This document shows, in pieces, positions 33,584-38,900 of a stretch of 38,900 nucleotides of DNA. The translations under genes and the position numbers were made by a program. This DNA comes from CAZEQK01 sp964514395 (GTDB lineage Bacteria > Bacillota > Bacilli > Tepidibacillales > Tepidibacillaceae), in contig CAZEQK010000031.1 of the NCBI GenBank assembly GCA_964514395.1, positions 1-38,900 on the forward strand, given 5' to 3'. The notes beneath the pieces are model-generated. The model saw only the letters and a list, made by a program, of their open reading frames with translations, made no database searches and had not been told where the DNA came from. The first letter of the stretch is position 1. The number at the start of each line of letters is the position of its first letter.

Positions 33584-35077
33584 ATGTTCAATTTAATTAC
33601 TATTCCAGTATTTGTGATAGGTGTTCTTTTAGTACTGGGATTGGCTTTTTGGGCACGATATAAAACGGTTGGCCCTGATGAAGCGATGGTTGTAACTGGT
33701 TCATTCTTAGGAAGAAGAAATGTTCTAACGGATGAATCAGCAAGAAAAATCAAGATTATTCGTGGTGGAGGAGCTTTTATTCTACCAATCTTTCAGCAGT
33801 CAGAATTTATCTCACTAATGTCTCACAAATTAGATGTATCTACTCCAGAGGTATATACGGAGCAAGGGGTTCCCGTTATGGCTGATGGTGTTGCCATTAT
33901 AAAAATCGGAAGCTCGATTGAAGATGTGGCGATTGCAGCTGAACAATTTATGGGTAAAAGTGTGGAAAACCTAAAGGAGGAAGCACAAGAGGTACTAGAG
34001 GGTCATTTGCGAGCGATCCTTGGTTCCATGACAGTGGAAGAGGTTTACCGTAATCGTGATAAATTCGCTCAAGAGGTTCAAGGTGTTGCAGCCAAGGACT
34101 TAAAGAAAATGGGTTTAAACATCGTTTCCTTTACGATTAAGGACTTAAGAGATAAGCATGGCTATTTAGATGCATTAGGTAAACCAAGAATAGCTGCTGT
34201 AAAACGAGATGCGGAAATAGCAGAAGCACAGGCAGTCCGTGATGCTAGGATTCAGAAGGCCAATGCCGAAGAGCAAGGGCAAAAGGCAGAGCTCGTTAGG
34301 GATACCAATATCGCGGAAGCATCTAAGGAGAATCAATTAAAGGTTGCATCCTTTAAAAAAGAACAGGATATGGCAAAGGCGGAAGCAGACCAGGCCTATG
34401 ATATCCAAGAAGCTCGTTCAAAGCAAATTGCTGTTGAAGAGCAGATGAAGGTTGAGCTAGTAAGAAAGGATCGAGAGATTGATCTAGAAGAAAGAGAAAT
34501 TAAACGTCGTGAGAAACAATATGACGCTGAAGTGAAAAAGAAGGCAGATGCCGATCGTTATTCTGTTGAGATTGCAGCAGAAGCGGATAAAGTGAAGCGT
34601 ATGAGAGAGGCAGAGGCTACGCAGTTTAAAATCGAGGCAGAAGCAAAAGCAAATGCAGAACAGAAACGCTTAGAGGGTATAGCGATAGCTGACGCGGAAC
34701 GAGCAAAGGGTACTGCCGATGCAGATGTTATTCGCTTACGTGGTTTAGCTGAAGCAGAAGCAAAGGAAAAATTAGCAGAGGCATTTGCTAAATTTGGTGA
34801 AGCTGCGGTTCTTGATATTATTGTTAAAATGCTTCCTGAATTAGCTGGTAAAATTGCTGAACCTATTAAGTCGATTGAGAAAATCACGGTGGTTGACACT
34901 GGAAATGGGCAAGGGGCTGCAAAGGTAAGCAATTATGTTACAGAATTAATGGCTACTGCTCCAGAAATGCTGAAAAATGTTTCAGGTATCGATGTCGAAG
35001 AGATTATAAAAGATTTAACAAAGAAAAAACAAAAACAAATTACAAAAGAAATAGAAGTAACGGATTCAAAGGAATAG
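33584..35077 (+). CDS. floT: Flotillin (FloT / YuaG)
   Basis: A 497-aa membrane scaffold of functional membrane microdomains. N-terminal membrane insertion segment TIPVFVIGVLLVLGLAFW (about 5-22), then the SPFH/PHB domain (about 30-190) with FILPIFQQ and GHLRAILGSMTVEEVYRNRDKF, then the long flotillin coiled coil rich in Glu-Ala repeats (AEAKANAEQ, ADADVIRLRGLAEAEA), and a short tail. The frame opens at TTG 33554, but GGGGAGG seven to eight bases before ATG 33584 sets the start. Second gene of the sigma-W operon. The yuaI acetyltransferase gene that follows in Bacillus subtilis is absent; pspA lies convergent instead. Confidence 0.94.
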   Translation: MFNLITIPVFVIGVLLVLGLAFWARYKTVGPDEAMVVTGSFLGRRNVLTDESARKIKIIRGGGAFILPIFQQSEFISLMSHKLDVSTPEVYTEQGVPVMADGVAIIKIGSSIEDVAIAAEQFMGKSVENLKEEAQEVLEGHLRAILGSMTVEEVYRNRDKFAQEVQGVAAKDLKKMGLNIVSFTIKDLRDKHGYLDALGKPRIAAVKRDAEIAEAQAVRDARIQKANAEEQGQKAELVRDTNIAEASKENQLKVASFKKEQDMAKAEADQAYDIQEARSKQIAVEEQMKVELVRKDREIDLEEREIKRREKQYDAEVKKKADADRYSVEIAAEADKVKRMREAEATQFKIEAEAKANAEQKRLEGIAIADAERAKGTADADVIRLRGLAEAEAKEKLAEAFAKFGEAAVLDIIVKMLPELAGKIAEPIKSIEKITVVDTGNGQGAAKVSNYVTELMATAPEMLKNVSGIDVEEIIKDLTKKKQKQITKEIEVTDSKE

Positions 35078-35084
35078 GGTATAG

Positions 35085-35119
35085 AAAAATAGCACCTGCC
35101 TAAGACAGGTGCTATTTTT
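35085..35119. terminator. Bidirectional terminator (floT / pspA)
   Basis: AAAAATAGCACCTG and CAGGTGCTATTTTT form a perfect 14-bp stem with A/T flanks on both sides. Confidence 0.93.
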
Positions 35120-35130
35120 ATTGTTCTATG

Positions 35131-35793
35131 CTATTCATATTTTTTCATCAGTTTAGCGAGCTCTGACTCCACTTCTTGATTACTGTTTAGCTTATCAAAT
35201 TCCTCGTCGATTGATTTTTCCGATTCAATCATTTCCTGACTAATATCGGCTTGAGCTTCTAGCTCTCTCACCTTATCTTCCATTTTTTTAAAGTCATCAG
35301 CTGAAGTATGAAAGCCTATACCACTTTTTGCTTTATTAACCGCTTTTTTTGCTTTGGCTGATGTAGCTCTAGCTACCAATGTATCTCGCTTATTCTTTAA
35401 ATCATGAATTTGCTTACGCATTTCTTCTAGCTTACTTCTTAATTGATCTGCTGCTTGTTTATTCTCTTCATACTGTTTTTTGTATTCTGCTTTTTTTATG
35501 CTCGAAACCCGTTTTTCTTCTAAAGCCCGTCTAGCAAGCTCAATGTTTTTTGCTTGAGCCGCTTGATTCGCTTGTTCATCACGTTTCTCAACAAGAGCTT
35601 CCTCATCTTCATAAAGTGCCTTGAATTTTTTTTCCAATGCTATTTGTGATGCAACGGCATTCTCTGCATCCTTTAAATCCTCCTGCATGTTTCTTAAATA
35701 TTGGTCAGTCATTTGAATGGGATCCTCTGCTTTATCAATCATTGCATGTACGTTCGCTAGGGTTAGATTTTTTAGTCTTTTAAAAATAGACAT
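35131..35793 (-). CDS. pspA: PspA/IM30 phage-shock membrane-repair protein
   Basis: A 220-aa, almost wholly helical ESCRT-III-like protein that binds and seals damaged membrane. The N-terminal amphipathic helix MSIFKRLKNLTLANVHAMID is followed by AEDPIQMTDQYLRNMQEDL, a family block, and long coiled coil to the end. Two ATGs are near; AAAGGAGG lies seven bases before 35793 and only one base before 35799, so I choose 35793. Single gene with its own sigma-W promoter, convergent with nfeD-floT, giving one envelope-stress block. Confidence 0.92.
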   Translation of the reverse strand: MSIFKRLKNLTLANVHAMIDKAEDPIQMTDQYLRNMQEDLKDAENAVASQIALEKKFKALYEDEEALVEKRDEQANQAAQAKNIELARRALEEKRVSSIKKAEYKKQYEENKQAADQLRSKLEEMRKQIHDLKNKRDTLVARATSAKAKKAVNKAKSGIGFHTSADDFKKMEDKVRELEAQADISQEMIESEKSIDEEFDKLNSNQEVESELAKLMKKYE

Positions 35794-35835
35794 GGTCATT
35801 CCTCCTTTTATGGAATTGGATAGATATTATGTCAT

Positions 35836-35861
35836 TACGTAGTAATTTATGTTTGGTTTCA
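35836..35861 (-). promoter_or_regulatory. Sigma-W promoter of pspA
   Basis: On the minus strand TGAAAC (35861-35856), exactly 16 bases, CGTA (35839-35836), again a full match. It lies about 43 bases before the ATG. pspA of Bacillus subtilis is a known SigW gene. Confidence 0.88.
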
Positions 35862-36100
35862 TAAAATTACTATTATTGTTGACAAAATCTTGAAATACAA
35901 CACCTATTAGTTAATACACCTGAATATTAATTGAAATTATCAAGGAGCTTAGTATTGCTTCATTTTATGGGAATATTCGGCAGTTGCTATTGGTCAAAGT
36001 GTTAAATTGATTTTCTAATTATTAAAAGTAGCTTATGATTATAGAATAAATACTTCATTACTACTAAATAGATCTATTAAATAAATTGGAGGGAAATGCT

Positions 36101-36442
36101 ATGAGTGAAATGAAAGCTGTATTTCATATTAGTGATAAAGATAGGTGGAAGGTTGCTTTAGCTAATTTAGAAAATTTTTATAACGCAACGCTAGATAAAG
36201 TCGTTCAGATTGAGGTAGTAGCGAATGCAACGGCTGTACTTGTATTTTTTGAAGAAAGTGACTTTCTGAAAAAAATAGATTCCTTAGCAGGTAGGGGGAT
36301 TAAATTCAGTGCTTGTCGTAACTCAATAAAAAAGCAAGAATTACACGAAGCTGTTCTACCTGCCTATATCACGATAGTATCTGCTGGGGTTGTTGCTGTG
36401 GTAGAGAAACAAATGGAAGGATATGCATATATAAAGCCTTAG
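36101..36442 (+). CDS. DsrE/DsrF-like small protein
   Basis: A 113-aa protein of the DsrE fold. Start KAVFHISDKDRWKVALANLENF, middle IEVVANATAVLVFF, a conserved cysteine in FSACRNSI (about residue 70), and the end AYITIVSAGVVAVVEKQMEGYAYIKP. The VVANG..V, ACRNS and AGV.E...KQ.EGYAY.KP pattern is typical of cytosolic DsrE-like proteins of unknown or sulfur-related function. The frame opens at TTG 36086; GGAGGG before ATG 36101 sets the start. It is convergent with the next gene with only three bases between stops. Confidence 0.82.
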   Translation: MSEMKAVFHISDKDRWKVALANLENFYNATLDKVVQIEVVANATAVLVFFEESDFLKKIDSLAGRGIKFSACRNSIKKQELHEAVLPAYITIVSAGVVAVVEKQMEGYAYIKP

Positions 36443-36445
36443 GAC

Positions 36446-36946
36446 TTAATTGGTGATAATAACAGGTGTTTGCAATGGAATATGACGAAATAGCCATTCA
36501 ACATCACGATTATACATTCGAATACAACCAGAGCTTACTCGGTGACCGATGGACGCAGGGTTATTCGTACCATGAATACCGTATTTATAGCCACCTGTAT
36601 TAGGTACACTAAGTCCAAGCCATCTCTTGCCAAGGGGATTATTTGCTGCACCACCAGGTATGTTTTTTGGTAGGTACCATGGATTTTTTACCTTTGTAAT
36701 AATCTTAAAAGTACCCTCTGGAGTGAGGGCAGCAGTTTTACCTGTAGCAACTCGAAAGGTCTTGATGACATTCCCGTTTAAAAATACCTTTAAGGTATTA
36801 CTCGTTTTATTTACTTCTATATATACACCCTCGTGCTTCTCAGGCAGATCTTGAATTTCTGGTTCCGCTTGGCTCCATACAGGATAAAGGAATGAAAGGA
36901 TGATAGTGAAGGCCACTAAAATGGTTATGAGTTTATACTTATACAT
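36446..36946 (-). CDS. L,D-transpeptidase (YkuD family), secreted
   Basis: A 166-aa exported enzyme that makes or alters peptidoglycan cross-links. Signal or anchor segment at about 5-25 (ITILVAFTIILSFLYPVWS), then the YkuD domain: VNKTSNTLKVFLNG, RVATGK, TPEGTFKI, and the catalytic block GIHGTNNPASIG followed by SSGCIRMYN (His about 125, Cys about 141). There is no LysM domain, so it is the short form found in spore formers. The frame opens at a TTG at 36964; AAAGGA nine bases before ATG 36946 fits better. No terminator between it and the convergent DsrE gene, so the transcripts probably overlap. Confidence 0.92.
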   Translation of the reverse strand: MYKYKLITILVAFTIILSFLYPVWSQAEPEIQDLPEKHEGVYIEVNKTSNTLKVFLNGNVIKTFRVATGKTAALTPEGTFKIITKVKNPWYLPKNIPGGAANNPLGKRWLGLSVPNTGGYKYGIHGTNNPASIGHRVSSGCIRMYNRDVEWLFRHIPLQTPVIITN

Positions 36947-37031
36947 CGCTACGATTCCTTTCAAATAATTTTACTATGTATTAATATTTCATAAAAGCTT
37001 CCATTAAATACAATATATTTAGATATATAAT

Positions 37032-37070
37032 AAAAACAGGCTGAATTCAACGGGTTACAGCCTGTTTTTT
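37032..37070 (-). terminator. Terminator after the small GerP-like gene
   Basis: AAAAACAGGCTG and CAGCCTGTTTTT form a perfect 12-bp stem with A/T on both sides. Placed to end the minus-strand gene at 37095-37334. Confidence 0.9.
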
Positions 37071-37094
37071 AACCTTTTCTGAATTTTTACTTTG

Positions 37095-37334
37095 TTAAAT
37101 TGCACTATTCTTTCCAGAATTAGAATCGAGTAAATCAAAATCAAATACAATATCGATTGGTACAAATACTGGTGAAAAATCACCTATTTCCTCACCATAT
37201 CCTGAATTTTTCTTTGTTGAAATAAAGACATCTACCTGTTGTACTGGACCATAGCTTATCGTTGAAGAATAGTCCATTAAATTGACTTTCAGGCCTATCA
37301 TATTAACGACCATCGGAGCAAATATCATAATCAA
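37095..37334 (-). CDS. Small protein, possibly GerPA/GerPF-like spore protein
   Basis: A 79-aa protein. It has a hydrophobic start, then VNMIGLKVNLMDYSSTISYG, a Gly/Tyr stretch KKNSGYGEEIGDFSP, and an Asp-rich end VFDFDLLDSNSGKNSA. The order (short strand, S-S-x-I-x-x-G, then K-x-x-x-G-x-G-x-x-x-GDF) is like GerPA/GerPF coat-germination proteins, but the match is weak. AAGGAG lies seven bases before a TTG at 37334 and 13 before ATG 37328, so the TTG start is favoured. It has its own terminator. The next gene is divergent and also small. Confidence 0.4.
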   Translation of the reverse strand: MIMIFAPMVVNMIGLKVNLMDYSSTISYGPVQQVDVFISTKKNSGYGEEIGDFSPVFVPIDIVFDFDLLDSNSGKNSAI

Positions 37335-37424
37335 TGAAACACTCCTTATCTATTTAGTAAGAAACTGAGAGAGTCAAGCTTCTTTTCACATGGAGAAACA
37401 TATATATAGATAATTGCAAGATAA

Positions 37425-37685
37425 ATGCTGGGGCTTATCGATACAAATAGGTTTTTAGAATGGTCTAAACAGTTTGATTTAGAAAATAATATTGGAGAAT
37501 TAGAGGTAAAAGAGCTTGGAGGAACACTTAATATTGGAGCTAATTATGGATTTAAAGGGGAGGATTTGCAATCGATATATAAGGATAAAATAAAGGAATT
37601 TAAGGAAGGATTTCAGGATAAAAGTAGTCATCATAACAGGAAGGAAGGCCCAAATATAAATATTAAAAGTAAGAAAGATAAATAG
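37425..37685 (+). CDS. 86-aa hypothetical protein
   Basis: Unrecognised. N-terminal half GLIDTNRFLEWSKQFDLEN, then ELEVKELGGTLNIGANYGF, and a lysine-rich tail ending in SKKDK. A stop codon directly precedes ATG 37425 and no clear ribosome site is seen, so translation may be weak or coupled, or a start may have been lost. The stop overlaps a perfect terminator, which supports a real transcript. It is divergent from the GerP-like gene. Confidence 0.45.
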   Translation: MLGLIDTNRFLEWSKQFDLENNIGELEVKELGGTLNIGANYGFKGEDLQSIYKDKIKEFKEGFQDKSSHHNRKEGPNINIKSKKDK

Positions 37686-37705
37686 ACCTAAACGAAAGGT
37701 CTATT
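37681..37705. terminator. Bidirectional terminator between convergent small gene and holin-like gene
   Basis: AATAGACCT and AGGTCTATT, a perfect 9-bp stem with a seven-base loop. It includes the stop codon of the left gene and overlaps the end of the right one. Confidence 0.88.
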
Positions 37706-38555
37706 TTACTTTTCTTGCATCAATCACCATTTGATAAAGTAGAATGATAACTTCGTTGATAAGTTGCCTTTTTTTCTCTTGTAAATCGATGTTTAAGTAA
37801 CAAATTTTTTTAGTGTTTTCGTGATATTTACTAATTTTGTTTAGATGGTTGCTTTGAAAGGATTTTATCAATTCTTGTGATGTCTTTTCCTCCTGCCATT
37901 TTTTCTCTATATCCATTAATCCTAATTCTATAATGGATGATACCTTGTAATAGATTAAATCATTGCTGTCCTTCTCCTTTAGAGCATAATTGAATTGCAG
38001 TGTCATTCTTTGCCAGTTGCTTAAACAAATCTGAATCAAATGCTGTAATTTAACATTTGATATGGTTGGTAATTGGTAAGTTAAGATTTCATCGATTTCT
38101 TCAAGATAATGACCAATATTATGCTCAGATTTATTAATTAATTTATTGATACCTGGAATTCTAATATGTTTAATTAATAAAGAGATTAAGTTGTCTGGTA
38201 TTGGAACCCCTAATAAGGTAAGGTTTTCTAAAATACTGATCACTTCAATGAGCATAAGATATCCAAAAAAAATATGAGATAGAATGGTTGTCTGGTAGAT
38301 TGGGGCAATACCGACTTCTAGTAATCGAACGGTTAGTACCGATAGACTATATGTCACTATTTTTCTAGCTAGTTGACTAATTCCTCTACTACTGAATCGT
38401 TTATATTTTATTGCTGTAAAGATTCCTGTAATAGTATCAATCATGATGAAGAATACTAAAATAATGTAGGAAAGCTCAATAATTCCGTATGCTTCTGTAA
38501 TTATCCCAATTAAACTTGAGACTATCCCCACCTCAATGATGCCTGATCTAAACAT
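37701..38555 (-). CDS. Holin-family (TcdE-like) membrane protein with long C-terminal extension
   Basis: 284 aa. The first ~135 residues match the toxin-secretion/phage-lysis holin family: a first helix, IILVFFIMIDTITGIFTAIKYKRFSSRG (about 30-57), a third and fourth hydrophobic segment, and ISILENLTLLGVPIPDNL (about 106-123). Ordinary members stop near residue 140. Here a further ~145 residues follow, helical and charged, with no known domain that I recognise (YLEEIDEILTYQL, WQRMTLQFNYALKEK, KKRQLINEVIILLYQM). No endolysin or phage genes are near, so it is probably a domesticated gene. Ribosome site AAGGAG eight bases before ATG 38555. Confidence 0.7.
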   Translation of the reverse strand: MFRSGIIEVGIVSSLIGIITEAYGIIELSYIILVFFIMIDTITGIFTAIKYKRFSSRGISQLARKIVTYSLSVLTVRLLEVGIAPIYQTTILSHIFFGYLMLIEVISILENLTLLGVPIPDNLISLLIKHIRIPGINKLINKSEHNIGHYLEEIDEILTYQLPTISNVKLQHLIQICLSNWQRMTLQFNYALKEKDSNDLIYYKVSSIIELGLMDIEKKWQEEKTSQELIKSFQSNHLNKISKYHENTKKICYLNIDLQEKKRQLINEVIILLYQMVIDARKVK

Positions 38556-38770
38556 AGAAAAAACTCCTTCATACCTGTATGATGGTAATCATTTATTTAG
38601 TATATGTTTGTCGAACAATCCTGAAAACTGACAAGTAACTATCAGGTGCAAAATTGAGTGGATTGTACTGCAACATTTAAAAGGATTTCATAGTCTAAGA
38701 TCATATAGTGTTCTTTTTTAATAGATAAAGAAGACTTATTTCAGATGGAGTTTTTTATCTACACCTGAAC
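38556..38770. other. Noncoding stretch before the right-edge RNA
   Basis: Holds the upstream region of the holin-like gene. ATGAT/ATCAT form a small stem near 38579-38592. No tnpB remnant or other coding signal is seen on either strand. Confidence 0.4.
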
Positions 38771-38900
38771 CATAGCACCCATAGGGCACAAGTCACACTA
38801 AATGCTAAAGCATTAAGTCGTGCTATGCCGCCCTTATTTCGAGGAATTGAAACAACTCCCTCTTACGGTGTTGAAGAGGGAGTCTTGTTGAAACCGAAGA
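38771..38900 (+). ncRNA. Candidate IS200/IS605 omega-RNA (TnpB guide scaffold), cut by window edge
   Basis: ATAGCAC (38772-38778) pairs with GTGCTAT (38820-38826). Inside it AATGCT/AGCATT (38801-38814) makes a hairpin, and GGGC (38784-38787) can pair outward with GCCC (38830-38833), giving a pseudoknot. ACTCCCTCTT (38855-38864) and AAGAGGGAGT (38874-38883) make a strong stem, extended by AACA/TGTT. The edge reads GTTGAAACCGAAGA. I recall CCGAAGAAGC before the last hairpin of many IS605-type right ends in Bacillota. No tnpB gene lies upstream on this strand. Confidence 0.45.

Noticed and set aside
34558..34932. Minus-strand frame of 124 codons opposite floT
   Set aside because: Shadow of the Ala/Glu-rich flotillin coiled coil; serine/alanine-rich translation and no ribosome site.
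38847..38894. Repeated TTGAAAC words, like a CRISPR repeat end
   Set aside because: Only two copies, 41 bases apart, within a hairpin; no third repeat or spacer pattern. The omega-RNA fold explains them better.

Overview
The window is AT-rich DNA (roughly one third G+C by eye) with strong AGGAGG-type ribosome binding sites, T-tailed hairpin terminators and a Bacillales gene set: hutP-hutH, yhaO-yhaN, nfeD-floT, pspA, pgcA-type phosphohexomutase, DegV, VanZ, M32 carboxypeptidase and a GerP-like small protein. I infer a spore-forming member of the Bacillaceae or a close relative. No rRNA, tRNA or CRISPR array was seen.

Layout. 1-3604 is an accessory island. It holds the C-terminal part of a polymorphic-toxin-like protein with its probable immunity gene, a G+C-richer foreign block, an orphan ADP-ribosyltransferase-like toxin tail with a second immunity gene, and a third, decayed toxin/immunity cassette. 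3770-6410 holds an MFS transporter and, convergent to it, lysine 2,3-aminomutase (kamA) behind a good sigma-54 type promoter. 6904-11258 is yhaO-yhaN, a Mre11/Rad50-like pair, with a LexA-like box inside its promoter. 11328-17481 holds a 39-aa small ORF, an MFS transporter, a marR/DHA2-efflux unit with palindromic operators, a zinc-dependent phospholipase C family protein and a UMF1 transporter. 17682-20123 holds DNA polymerase IV and a DegV protein. 20134-22381 is hutP-hutH, with a shape-switching leader before hutP and a textbook NAG-N4-NAG-N4-NAG antitermination site before hutH. 22483-27673 holds an M32 carboxypeptidase, a CpsB/YwqE PHP phosphatase, a VanZ protein and a phosphohexomutase. 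27887-32717 is sbcD-sbcC, the second Mre11/Rad50 pair in the window. 32844-35861 is a membrane-stress block, nfeD-floT convergent with pspA, and both units have exact TGAAAC-N16-CGTA sigma-W promoters. 36101-38555 holds a DsrE protein, an L,D-transpeptidase, two small spore-type or unknown proteins and a holin-like membrane protein with a long helical tail. The right edge (38771-38900) has the fold of an IS200/IS605 omega-RNA, with no tnpB gene beside it.

How they work together. The best-supported regulatory logic is local. HutP made from 20299 should allow read-through into hutH when histidine is present. LexA probably controls yhaO-yhaN. Sigma-W should co-induce nfeD-floT and pspA under envelope stress. 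A sigma-54 activator encoded elsewhere should drive kamA. The toxin island and the right-edge element are the parts most likely to be mobile.
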